From Rhizophagus sp. LPA8_4_AMF (lineage: Eukaryota; Glomeromycota; Glomeromycetes; Glomerales; Glomeraceae), in contig JADRCO010000431.1 in assembly GCA_021464525.1 (NCBI GenBank), positions 1-33,924 of the forward strand: a stretch of DNA of 33,924 bases. The letters are read 5' to 3'. Under the pieces are notes generated by a model. The model was not told the origin of the DNA, searched no databases, and worked only from the letters and a program-made list of their open reading frames with translations. This document shows, one piece after another, positions 9,758 through 23,573 of the stretch (within the stretch, counting starts at the first letter, position 1; the number at the start of each line of letters is the position of its first letter). Made by a program: the position numbers and the translations under genes.

Positions 9758-11932
9758 TTAACTCAAGATAGGCAAAAACTATATAAAAAATTACAAAAAA
9801 AAACAGTTAATAAAAATATTCTTCTATTAATTTCAAAAGACTTTTTACTTACATTTCCAACTATTGCTAAAGGGATATCAAAAATATCTCTTTTGATAGT
9901 GAAACAAAAAGTACATGGTACTGGCATATCTGTGGCACTTTTTAAAATGCAAGTTGTCATAACTGATTGTCTAGAATTATCAAATGCATGAGCTGCAAAC
10001 TTTTCCCAATATTCTACTGCTGATTGCTTATCCATAACCTTTAACCAATAATATAAAATTTATTTTAATAATAATATAATAATTAAAAAGTGAAATCTTA
10101 CAATACAATATTCAAAAATTATTATTAATAAGGCCATACCTCATATATATAAGTTGTTTTTCCAAGTAACTGGTCTTTTGTCCATTGAGTCAACAAAGAA
10201 AATTCTTTTCCTACTAAAGCAATTTCTCCAGTTCTACGCCAAACCACCGTTGGTGTACCAGAAAAGCTTATTAATTTCTCAAATTCCTAATATAATGTAT
10301 TATAATGAGAAAAGATTATAGAAAGCAAAACTTTCAGTCTAGTTAAGATAAAAATTACACACTAATATTGTTCTTTGAAAACATTTTTCCACTAAAATTA
10401 AATCTTCTTCGGTAAGATTCATTATAAGTGCAATAAATGATGGCCTGAAAGTAGCCAATGCTCTAACAATGCGTTCAATATGTTCTTTATCCATTCTGTT
10501 TCAAACAAAAAATCAATTAGTTAATTTTTCTACAAATATTTGCAATTAATATCACTCAAAATTCACATACCTTTCCCTTACCCACTTTACTAGATAATGA
10601 AAGCCTTCCTTATAAGGAAAAGGTTCCTTAACATTTGCATAAACATTCTCAGGCGTGTTTGAATATAATTTTCTTTTTCCAGTACTTTCTCTTTTATGAC
10701 CGGTTCCTATTGTAGAACTGCCACCATTAATATTAGCCGGCGCTGTAGCCGCAACAGGACTTGTACGCTGTTGCTGGTGTTGTTGTTGATGCTGTTGATG
10801 TAAATGTGAAGTTTGTTGTTGCAATGGATCAATCATTCCCATGTCCGCAAAACTGGGATGTGAACCTATAGATTCCGAAGAAGCCGTTGATAACATAGTG
10901 CTTAGGATAGAATATTCAAGATTAACTGCTTCAGAACCAAAGCCGTAATTAGCTGACGCGAGGGGGTAACCTCCAGGAAATATTGAACTAGGATCTACTA
11001 GGTTGCCTAAAAAGAACAAACCGAATAAATAACCGTTGAAAAAGAAACAATAAAAAGATAAAATATATAAAAGAAATTAATGAACTGTATGATTAAGTTT
11101 TCTAAAGATGGTCCATATTAATAATCTTCACGCGTTATACCCTCAACACAAATCGCGCGAAATAAACCGAAAGTTTATAAATATGCTGGACTCGTAAAAA
11201 TTCTTTCTATAATCTATATTGATGTTTAAAATTTCAGAAAAATTTCGAAATACTTGAGTATTTCGAAATTGATACTCACTAGCACTTGGTTGAAATCCGT
11301 TATGCATAAATACTGTTTGGTTTGGTTGTGGGCCAACTATCAGATTTATTCGCTTTTAAAAAAAAATTTTTTTTTTAAAAGTATTAGAACGAAACTAAAT
11401 TATTAACAATTTAAAAAAATTTAAAAATCATATATACCACAATCATTTATTTTAGAGGTATATGTTGTATAATATTGCGATTTGTTGAATGATGATCGAA
11501 TCAGGTTCATTGCAAACAAAATTTGGAATCAAATATTTTAGTTGAAATATCCATTAAATTAATAACTAAACAGTAAAAATAACTAATAAACTTCACCGGT
11601 AATTTGCGCACCATCATAATTTGAATCCTGTAGATACTTTGCCTTCTTGCGAATTCCATCAGTACATGTATTTGCTAAATCTCTTTTAATGCATCGCTGA
11701 CATGGTCTAGCTAAGGAAAATAGTCAAATAATTTGTCAACAAAAAGTTAAAAAAATAATTAATCAGAAAATTTTTTCTTTAGCTCTCAAGCCTGTTTATA
11801 ATTATACTCACAATCATCACAAGTCAAATGAGCCTTTTGACAATGGAAACAAGCTCTCGTTGCCTTTTTCCTTCGTATTGAAGGGCCAGTGTCATTATGT
11901 TCCGAACTTGAATGTTGTGCACTTTCAGACAT
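9758..11932 (-). CDS. ERT1: ERT1/AcuK-type Zn2Cys6-PAS transcription factor
   Basis: Likely nuclear activator of gluconeogenesis and carbon-source genes, as ERT1 in yeast and AcuK in Aspergillus. Exons (minus): 11932-11812, 11710-11597, 11336-11280, 11006-10571, 10495-10363, 10286-10140, 10038-9853, 9778-9758; all junctions are GT-AG and in phase, giving 404 aa. A Zn2Cys6 cluster has Cys 28, 31, 38, 44, 47 and 56 (C-x2-C-x6-C-x5-C-x2-C-x8-C) followed by a basic linker. The middle carries [12 protein letters not shown] and [11 protein letters not shown], typical of the family, and a His/Gln-rich stretch. A PAS domain covers about residues 288-370. The last exon encodes only FLPILS plus stop, completing the usual ERT1 C-terminus VGNFLPIL. 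One donor (GTGTGT at 10362) is weak. The gene is divergent from FNIP. Confidence 0.88.
11354..11380. repeat. T-run/A-run palindrome in ERT1 intron 2
   Basis: On the plus strand the order is TTTT, nine A, ten T, AAAA, a nested palindrome. It lies 18-44 nt upstream of the 3' splice site of ERT1 intron 2 (acceptor at 11338-11337 on the minus strand). Confidence 0.75.
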
Positions 11933-12275
11933 TTGAAATACAATAGTTAAGAAAATGTAGCTTATGTAAATAAAAAATTTTGATTTAAGACTAGTAATGA
12001 AAGCACAAAGGTAATTTTTTTATTTTTCGTACGTTTTTAGATAAGCAGCAGGTGATTGTCAGAATTTTCCGACATTTAATAAAAAATGGGGGACGAGCCC
12101 TAAAAACATCTAAAATTGTTAAATTAAGCCAATTAAGCCGTTAAAGGTAAGTCAGGATAATCTATTAAATTCCAGCTGACTGGTAATTTTGTGAACCCCT
12201 GAAAAATTTATTTTATAAAAATACACGGCATATCACGAAATCATTTGTCTTCTTTATTTCTTTGAAGGCACAACA
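11933..12275. promoter_or_regulatory. Shared divergent promoter of ERT1 and FNIP
   Basis: Only 343 bp separate the two start codons, which face away from each other. Both 5' leaders and both promoters must fit here. The sequence is AT-rich with an isolated GC-richer piece (GGGGGACGAGCCC near 12090) and a GGTAAGT at 12146-12152 that could be the donor of a short leader intron of the plus-strand gene. No TATA element stands out. Co-regulation is inference from layout. Confidence 0.5.
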
Positions 12276-15200
12276 ATGTTGCAAAAGTTATTTGGTTCAA
12301 AACCTACTAAGGATATAGATGATCTGAGGCATACTCGAGCATTACTGGAACCTGACTCGTATGTATTTTGCCTAAAGGGCGATAAAATTAGTGTAAAATG
12401 TTTTTCACTGGAAACTTCTAACATAAGATTGCTGTGAAAAGATGACATATTATTATTATGATAAATACTATTGGGCTATAAATAATTTTAAATAAAACAT
12501 ACATATCATTTTTTTTAAAACGAAATAAACAGCTGGTCTCCACCAGCCCTCAATTCCAATCAAATCCGCGTCATCTTATGCCAGGATACAGGAGATAAAG
12601 CAAAATTAACATTATATGATTCGGCATATTCAATGGCTTCGAATTCTTCAGATGATCGTGATCGACTAACATCTGAACTTTCCTCTTCCTGGAGTGGAGT
12701 TGGTTTTTTTAGTGGAAATTTTCTCCAAAAGTCTAGTAGTGCAATAAATATCAAATCTAATGATCCTGTCGTTAATATGACTGGTCATCCTCCTCATCTT
12801 CACCATCATAATTTAGATAATGATAACAAAAGAAAAAGTTTTGATTCTATTAGTAAATCCAGTATAAAAACTTTACCTCCTTCTATGAATCGTAGTAGTC
12901 ATGCGCTTTTTTCACAAAGAAAGGTAAAATTTTGTCTAAAATACAGTTACAAATTTATGTTTTATTTTATACATATGCTTATTATATTTTATAATCAGAT
13001 AGCTCATAATATTGATTTAATCGGAGAAATGATGTTTGGAGCTGTTCCTTTATCTTACAAAGGGATGACAACCAAGATTCATTTTATTAAATCTCCTAAA
13101 CCTCAAATATTGTTAACAAAATTATTTTCAATAAATCCTACTGATTTTGAATCAAATTCTCCTGGAAGACGCAGTTCTTTTTCCTCTATAAGTAGCGATA
13201 CTTCTTTGTCGTCTTCTACACAAGGTAGTATAGCTATTAATAATGAGTCACATAATTTCATAAAACAAAAGTGTGGTTCAAATCCAATATATTCTGATGA
13301 TTATTCGGAATCGAGTGACGATGAATCGTTTCGGATTATTCCTACATACCCTTCTTCATTTTTTCATCATGGACCTCCAATTCTTGGTTTGAGAACGAGT
13401 GGTATTTCCATATCCTCTACATCTTCTCTCTCAACTTCGCCACGTAGTAATTTTACTAACAGAAGAATGCGAAGATACAGCCAAACTAGTATGGAAAATG
13501 GCATATTTAATCCAACCCCTTTACCGGGGAGTGTTACGCGACTTGAATCATTAACCACGCGATTAGATCCTCTAAATACTAATAGCGTACGTCACCTATC
13601 ATTATGATTGAAACGTAGGTGTGTTCTACATTCTTTTTAAACTAACAATAAATATTTTATTTTATAAATCGATTTCTAGTTAAGTTTGAAGCATCCTACG
13701 CGTTCTATGATGTACGCCATTGGAGTTGTTATAACATTAGAAGATAATGCGATATTAGAAGAATTTATATTCTCACATTTCGCTTTATTAGAAAACAGAT
13801 TACACCAACTTCATTCTACAGCTTTTAGATTACTTTGTCATCTATTAAAAAAATCACCAACATCATCTTCTATTAATGGACCCAATTCAGTAAATCAATT
13901 TACAATTTTGTGAATTTTGCCTTTTTTTTTATTGGAATATAATAATCTTGTATTAAATTAATTTTTATGATTTTTCTTCCCACTTAACATTACTAGATAT
14001 TTAATCCGTCGAATAAAAGATTTTCGGCAACATCTCTTCCCTCGTTAATGCTCCAAAACGAATCAATCTGGTTGGAAGCTGTTATGCGATTTAAGACGTC
14101 ACTGTGCCAATTGTATGGTACTCCGCGAATCCAGGTATCAATGACATAAGAAAAGAATTCACCAACCACTACGAAATAACTCCTTGGAAAATGTTGCTTC
14201 ACTTACCTAAAATGTGTACGCTTTGCTCAAAAATTTTGCGTCGCACAAGTAAAGGCGGCAACAACTAACTCCTTAATCATCCCTTACAAAAACTTTGCGC
14301 AAGGAGCCTTTGTGGTTAAACATGTCGACATTTCCGCAACAAAGGAGTAAACTTGCGAAAAGCCTGTTGAATGAACTGACTTTTTTGTTGGAAAATTTTG
14401 ACAATAAGAAATCGAATTTGTATCCTTTTTTTTAGAAATATTAATTTACTCATTCCTCTTTATATTTAAGTATCTTTAATATAAAATTATTCATAAAAAT
14501 TTAGTTTTATTTCTACACTGATATCCAGCGTTTTAATGTACCATCTTGCATGGGTTCCTACTGTAGCTCCAATTTCGGATTTCGAGGAACGGGTAACTTT
14601 ATATATTTTTATTAGTGTGTTTTTTTCTTTTTTTTTTTTAAAAAAAAAAAAACTTTAGATAATTGTCTTCTTTATTAAATAGAATGGGAAGAATTTATTT
14701 TATGATCCGCTTTGGGCACAATTAGGGTATTGTTTTTCTTTGAAAGTTCTTATATAATGGTTTAAAGTAATTAATACAAGATGCTACGCTGAATATTATT
14801 GTTGTTGCCTTTGTTAGGGACTTGTATGGTTGTATAGGTACACCTTCAATAATGAGCCGGACCATCATTGTTGGTAAAGATGTAAATACAGTCCGTCGTA
14901 TCTTATTTGTATTAAGTTACTTTATTCGGTGTAATGAAGTATATGAAAGAATGGAACATATGAATCCTATAGAAAGCCAATTTGAAGAACGGAAGAAAGC
15001 TTGGATGAAATGTGAAAATAACTTACAAGATAATATTAGTTCACACACTTCTTCTCTCGAAGACACGACACAAAAATTATCATCATCTTCAGAGAAAGTG
15101 GTCAAAATTGTCGACAATTTATCTAAAAACGCTGAGAATAATTATAAAACCAAACCTTTGAATGTGAGTAATTCTCAGCAGGCTACGGATTTCATTGAAA

Positions 15201-16185
15201 ACTTCTTAGAAGTTCCAATGCCAAGGTAAATATATTTCTAATGCATTTGTTTTGACTTGTATACAAAAATTTCATCGCGTATTATATATCAGATCACAAG
15301 ATTCTTCTATAATACCGGACGTATTACCTGAAGATACTCATAATGAGAGTGATGACCCATCCAGTAAAAAACTTCCATATCGAGCGGATGAACTATTTGT
15401 AAAATCATATGGAAGATCACTTATGGCTGGTTATTGTGACAAATACATGTCTGATTTTGTATTGATGGGTCTTCCTAGTCTTGACGAATTTCAAGAATCC
15501 TTGGACATTGACTTAAAGAATTCTCTACTGGTAAAAGTCTTTGTCCTCTATAGACAAAAGAATCAAGAAGAATTAATATATACATATATATATTCTTTAG
15601 ATGCAACCATTATCTTCTCAAGACACAATTTCAAAATCTGTATGCATCTTAGGTGAATTGGACAGATTGTAAGTAATATTACACAATTATTTAGTTGCGC
15701 ACATATTGGAAAATTTTTAACAACATACACTTAATACAATTAAGGAATTGTGCAATTTTGGGCTATAGAACAGTTACAGTCGATGATCATATTTTTGCCC
15801 CACTTCATACATCAGATTACATATGCTCTACGTTACATCGCTGTAAAGAATTGTATATAACTATTGGAATGCCTGCAGAATCCGTAAGTAAATGTTTTAA
15901 TGAATTCCAAATACTTATAGTTTGCTGACGCTATCATATTTCTAGTGTCTTGAGTATATAGAAGATCATTTGAGAATTTTATATTATAAGGCTGTGATGT
16001 ACAAGAAATTATTTGCGTCTCCGATTCCGACATCAACCGCTACAGGAACTTCTCCTTCAATAGCATCACCATCAATTTATACACCACCTTCATCAGACGA
16101 CAACGTTCCGTTGGATATGTTAGACACTGTAGGTTTACAAGAATCGGACATCCCCTTGGTGAAAGCCATTAATTCAACTTTCTGA
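12276..16185 (+). CDS. FNIP: Folliculin-interacting protein (FNIP/Lst4) homologue
   Basis: With folliculin (Lst7) this DENN-type protein forms a GTPase-activating complex for Rag GTPases at the vacuole/lysosome, linking amino acids to TORC1. Exons: 12276-12358, 12533-12923, 12999-13586, 13680-13889, 13997-14134, 14304-14419, 14505-14592, 14683-14726, 14818-15225, 15293-15530, 15601-15668, 15745-15883, 15946-16185; phases agree, giving 916 aa. FNIP blocks in order: QIRVILCQD (about 38-46), MMFGAVPLSYKG and TTKIHFIKSP (about 169-191), MMYAIGVVITLEDN (about 364), TSLCQLYGTPRIQ then EPLWLNMS (about 458-478), FFISTLISSVLMYHLAWVP, FYDPLWAQLGDLYG, VLSYFIRC, and the C-terminal MAGYCDKYMSDFVLMG and SKSVCIL. 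Between residues 200 and 340 it is Ser-rich, likely phosphorylated. Intron 2 (75 nt) has no stop in frame. Confidence 0.88.
14628..14652. repeat. T-run/A-run palindrome in FNIP intron 7
   Basis: Twelve T (14628-14639) are followed directly by thirteen A (14640-14652), 30 nt before the 3' splice site of FNIP intron 7. It can fold as a simple T/A stem. Similar blocks lie in introns of ERT1 and CHD1. Confidence 0.75.
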
Positions 16186-16681
16186 TTTTGTATCTTTTTC
16201 ATTTCATTTTCTTTCATTATATTTATCGCATTGCACGTGATTACATAATATAAGTTTGATCATATTTTTTGTACGTCATATTGATACGAATGAGTGACAA
16301 CATTATCTATGGGAAAATTCATGCAAAAAACAATATCATCTAAATTATACTTCTGATGGTTAATATATCGTAATCAGTATAATGAAAATTATGCGAAAGT
16401 TAAATTTGATATGAGCGATCAAATTGAATTTTCTCATCATACAGAATAAATTAGATACAAGAACTTAATTATATATATTCACAAATAAATTTTTTTTACC
16501 GTTCGTCATAGTGAAAATCAAATAAAAAAAAAATTTATTTTCTTTATTATTTATTCTCTTTTTTTAAGGTATTTACATTATTTTTCTTAAACGCGTCGAT
16601 TTAAGGGCGCAGCTGATATAAAGGCACGAACTCAACTTTCGGTTTTCTTTTAGTAACAGTAAAGTTCGCTCTATACTTATA
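16186..16681. promoter_or_regulatory. Intergenic region and promoter of the homeodomain gene
   Basis: The stretch holds the 3' end of FNIP and the upstream region of the homeodomain gene. TATAAA occurs at 16617-16622, about 60 bp before the start codon, preceded by ACGCGT at 16591-16596 (the core of the MluI cell-cycle box in other fungi) and a CAGCTG at 16610-16615. A T/A-rich run lies at 16520-16566. Roles are inferred from position only. Confidence 0.4.
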
Positions 16682-17924
16682 ATGATAAGTGCACTTTCTT
16701 TTCACCCAGATCAAAACTTTGACCAAGCTTCCACGGATGTAATGATGAATATAAACAGTAATGGTCCAAGTTTTACAAGAGAAAAACACCATTATTATTC
16801 ATTATATCAAAATCAACATGAATTTGTAAAACAAGACATAAAAGATAGTATTGGTTTAAACGTAACTTCATCTGAACAATCGTCTATCGTCTTGAACGGT
16901 CATCTTTATCACTATCCGCCTCTTTATCGTCAAGTGAAACGTCGCCGTCGCCTCACCGAAGAAGAGACAAATGTATTGAATAGTATTTTTGAGAATATAC
17001 AAAAACCTGATGCAACCACACGTGCTCAATTAGCTCAAAAACTAAATATGTCCTCACGTGCAATTCAAGTTTGGTTTCAAAATCGTAGAGCGAAAGTCAA
17101 AAGAGATGCGTTGGAATCAAAAAGTGCAGCAAAAAATAATGTATCAAAAAAATTAACTTTGGTTGCAGATTATTGCCCAGAAAATATGAATCAGCATCTT
17201 TCTTCTTTAACACTTTCACCTCTTCTAATTACTTCGACATCACTCCATAATTCAACTCCAAAGCACCTTGTTAGCAATTGTGCAAATTTGTTCAGGACAT
17301 CAGAAACTACGCCAAGTTTGGCTGTTGCATTAACATCTAATCTTTGCAATTCACTTGAAGAACAAAAATTTTCAAGCAGAAATTTCGTTAATTCTTATCT
17401 TTCGCAATTTATTCATTTAAACAAAAATGAAAATGATAATAACGAAGTTATGAATGGATTAATTCAATGCGAAAAAGGTGGTTGCAACGTTGATTATTGG
17501 AATATTCCTAATTTGAAAACTGTAGAAATTGACGATCCATCTGCTTGCGATCCCGGTTGTCTTACGAACGGGCAAAGTAAATTTTATCTTTGTTAACTAT
17601 TTTTATTTACATTAATTTATTTTATTTTTATTATTATTATTATTATTTTTAAAAGAATTTGAAGCTCTACCTTTACTAGCATCACCGTATTTTCCCGAAC
17701 AATCCCTTAATAACTTTTTTCAAATCGCACAAGATGATTCCTTCCGTTATAATTTCTCTGGGCCTTTAGGAATTGTAACTCCCCCACCATATAGTAATAT
17801 GGTTAATCTTTTAAACATGTCAAACACTTCCAACGCTGGCTATCCAATAAATAATAAACAAATTCCTACATGGTTTTTGGACACGCCACAAAAAGTTACT
17901 TCGAATCTAATACACAGGACCTAA
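16682..17924 (+). CDS. Homeodomain transcription factor
   Basis: Two exons, 16682-17576 and 17656-17924, give 387 aa. A typical 60-residue homeodomain lies at about 85-144: basic arm KRRRR, then LTEEETNVLNSIFE, and recognition helix SSRAIQVWFQNRRAKVKR with the invariant W131, F132, N134 and R136. There is no three-residue loop insertion, so it is not a TALE protein; it resembles fungal Pho2/Yox1/Hoy1-type factors, and targets cannot be predicted. Outside the domain the protein is Asn/Ser-rich. The 79-nt intron contains a TTA microsatellite. After the A-run at 17890-17894 the predicted tail ends at a TAA (17922-17924), while another frame stays open to 18016 with coding-like content, so the C-terminus is uncertain. 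Confidence 0.85.
17629..17647. repeat. TTA microsatellite in intron
   Basis: About six tandem TTA units lie in the only intron of the homeodomain gene, just before the acceptor at 17654-17655. It provides the pyrimidine-rich stretch at the 3' splice site and is expected to vary in length. Confidence 0.7.
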
Positions 17925-18016
17925 ATACTCAAAATGATCGGCATTTACCTTTGTCCATAATATCTTCGCCTGCAGTATTGTCTTTTAAAACAAAATTCTT
18001 GCCATGCAAATGTTAA
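17890..18016 (+). other. Possible alternative-frame tail of the homeodomain protein
   Basis: If one base were added in the A-run at 17890-17894, the reading would switch to KSYFESNTQDLNTQ and continue through RHLPLSIISSPAVLSFKTKF to a TAA at 18014-18016. This frame has the Asn/Ser/Thr-rich, Leu-moderate composition of the upstream protein. A homopolymer sequencing error, a natural frameshift or an unseen splice could explain it. The annotated stop is kept because nothing here decides the matter. Confidence 0.4.
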
Positions 18017-18864
18017 TAATACAACTAATGGTTATAACTCTTTCTCTTTCCTTGTCTAAAATGTTGTTCAAAATGATGAAAAATGAATGAGAATTGATTA
18101 ATGGAGCGATATAGAAAATGTTTCAAAGAGGTAGTTTATGAACGATTAAATCAAATTTCTCTATCAGGCCATCTTCTTTACTGAATACTTCGAAACTAAC
18201 CTGGATTAATTCATGTCATGTATATTTTGTATTTTATTATCTTAATCTTTCATACATTTTTATATTATATTTGAAAACTACGGACATTACTTTCTTTTAT
18301 ATCTTTTTATATTATGTTATAATTAACTTTTAGCTAATAAAGCCAATTTTATCGTATGCCGTGAAAGAAAAATATCGGGCGATATATTTTAAAATTAAAT
18401 ATTGATGTTTTAATGACTACGCAAATTGACAAAAACTATCTCCGTAAATATCGTTCCAATCGAGATGAAACAACCATCATTATATTCGTCAATATGGTAG
18501 AAGCCACCTTATATAAATATAAGGTATATATTTTTTATAGAAAATATATTGAATTTGATGGTAGAAATGGTATAAAAAACAGCGCGAAAATTTGGGATAT
18601 AATATGGCATAAAATATATGAAATAAATATAATGAAATAAATATATGAATAAAAAGAGAACCTTAGAGCAATCCGAATCTGGGACTATTTCGGTTTCGCG
18701 TTTTTCGGAAGGTTACACAATTTATATTTTAGTCACGTGAACATGTAACTAAGTTCAGGCGTTCAGCACAGTACAGTACAAAAAAATTTCATAATAATAA
18801 GCGAAATCATTAATTCGTTAGTCAATTAATCCACCTTTTTTGTCTCTTTTATACAAACTAAAAA
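18017..18864. promoter_or_regulatory. Intergenic region and DBP2 promoter
   Basis: There is no convincing gene. A 75-codon open frame at 18413-18640 has composition typical of random AT-rich DNA. A CACGTG site at 18734-18739 lies about 130 bp before the DBP2 start in a GC-richer stretch (18665-18780) and is a plausible upstream element. The leader just before the ATG is pyrimidine-rich (CCACCTTTTTTGTCTCTTTT), as often seen for highly expressed genes. Confidence 0.45.
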
Positions 18865-22012
<3,148 letters not shown>

Positions 22013-22224
22013 TAATTCTTAATTTCTGCTTGAAAGCAAGATGTAATACGAAAATTTGATTTAAGTGGTTACATAGTAATGTTTATAACAAATGCACATG
22101 AGTTTTAACTATATTATATAATTAGAAGTAATCATTACAAAATCAATAAATAAAAATTTAAATCCAAATGGGATAAATTTTAGTAGGTTTACTTTATTAT
22201 AAAATTATAAAAAATAAATTAAAC

Positions 22225-23008
22225 CTATTCTTCAAACGGTTCGCCATTTGCAGTTTTCCAGGCTTTTTTCAATATATATAAACCCTCAATATTTTCTAAA
22301 GTAAACCCTTTCCTCTTGACCCACCCATGGTCAACAGTAACAATAATACATAAGTCATGACCTTTCCATCTTCCTAGATCTTTTGCCCACTATATCATAA
22401 ATGAAGGAATTAGGTTAGTTAATCAATTTTAAACGTGTATATAATATATATATTTACCCAAAGATCTATTGAACCGGCTCCCCTTCATAACGTGTTATAT
22501 GTAAATTAGATGACTTGATGTAAGAAAATTAATTATTTTGTTAAATTATAATTGCTTACCATTTTTGATACGACATATCGGATAAATCTGCTTCTTTATC
22601 GGTTTGAATGTTTTTAATACTAGTCATTGGAATAGATTTATCTTTCCCGTCAGGAATATAATAGTTAAAAATATATAGATAAGTCCTCGTGATAGCAATA
22701 TATTTGTCTCTATATAAGAGAGGTTCGTCATCCATTTTACGCCATTTAACTTTAACATCTGCATAATGGTCTACAAACTCTGGAGGAATGGGAAGTTCTT
22801 CTTCTTGCGTAACATTAGCTACTTCATTTTGTTCATTCCTTTGATCACTTTCGAGTTGAGTTTCAGCGGCTTTGTTTTCGTCTGATGTTACAGGTTCTGA
22901 AAGAGGATTTTTCCGTGCGAATCCAGGACTATCAGGTGGGGAAGATGTGTCAATGGATCCTGTTGTTGAGCCCGAATCATTACGTTTAGATTTGAAACCA
23001 AATGGCAT
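22225..23008 (-). CDS. Small fungal PH-like domain protein, unnamed
   Basis: Exons 23008-22560, 22482-22458 and 22389-22225 give 212 aa. Residues 1-80 are polar and likely disordered, beginning MPFGFKSKRNDSG. From about 85 the sequence alternates in the manner of a PH or GRAM-like beta sandwich: VKWRKMDDEPLLYRDKYIAI, TYLYIFNYYIPDG, KSIPMTSIKNIQTD, then WGAGSIDLWWAKDLGRWKG, LCIIVTVDHGW, and a final helix around GFTLENIEGLYILKKAW. That order of strands and a C-terminal helix fits a PH fold. A role at membranes is possible but unproven. The middle exon is only 25 nt and encodes WGAGSIDLW; leaving it out would shift the frame. Introns are 77 and 68 nt. Confidence 0.75.
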
Positions 23009-23573
23009 TTTTTAAAGTTCATTTTGCTGTAATAATAAATTTTAGCAGCCAGTATATATAAGTTGGATTGAATTAACGAAAAATAACGTGATCGACTGAT
23101 CAGGATATCAAAATTTTATTAATTAAAAATTTCATTAAAACCTATATATATTATTCCTTTTTTTTAATTGGCTTGTCACCTGCCAAACCAAAATAATAAT
23201 TATATTCCAAACAATATACACTATATACTAAATAATTTTTTTGCTTATATCTACAATTAAATTTCGGTTTATAATTTATATTTAACCGAAAAAAAAAATT
23301 ATGAATAAAATATACAAAGGCGGCTTAAATTACCACCATAGATTTTTATATTTCTACTATTGCTATCTACTTTTTTTTTTTACATTACATTTCAACAGAA
23401 TTAATCTTGATTCCCCGCCGATTGTTTATTCCATTGTCCTTTTCTACTAATTATTTGCAAAATTTTTAATTTCTACTTTAAAAAACTTTTCCCCTCTTTT
23501 AAAAAAGAAAATTTTAATAATAATATGTTTTTTGCCCACCGCCCTCCCTTCATCTGCTTTACTGCGAAACTGC
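23009..23573. other. Intergenic, AT-rich
   Basis: This lies between the start of the PH-like gene and the 3' end of CHD1, both on the minus strand, so it holds the CHD1 terminator and the PH-like promoter. It is rich in A/T runs, with long T-runs at 23371-23380 and in 23157-23166 on the plus strand. No coding or RNA gene is seen. Confidence 0.6.

Noticed and set aside
12254..12448. Minus-strand open frame over FNIP exon 1
   Set aside because: It is antisense to the FNIP first exon and intron, without domain or start context, and the plus-strand exon matches FNIP in phase.
17577..17655. Homeodomain gene ending at the TAA at 17594-17596 in the first exon
   Set aside because: A GTAAAT donor just before it and an acceptor at 17654-17655 give a coding-like 89-codon continuation in phase, so an intron is more likely than a stop there.
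18413..18640. 75-codon open frame between the homeodomain gene and DBP2
   Set aside because: Composition (Ile/Lys/Tyr/Asn-rich) is what AT-rich random DNA yields, with no domain or splice context.
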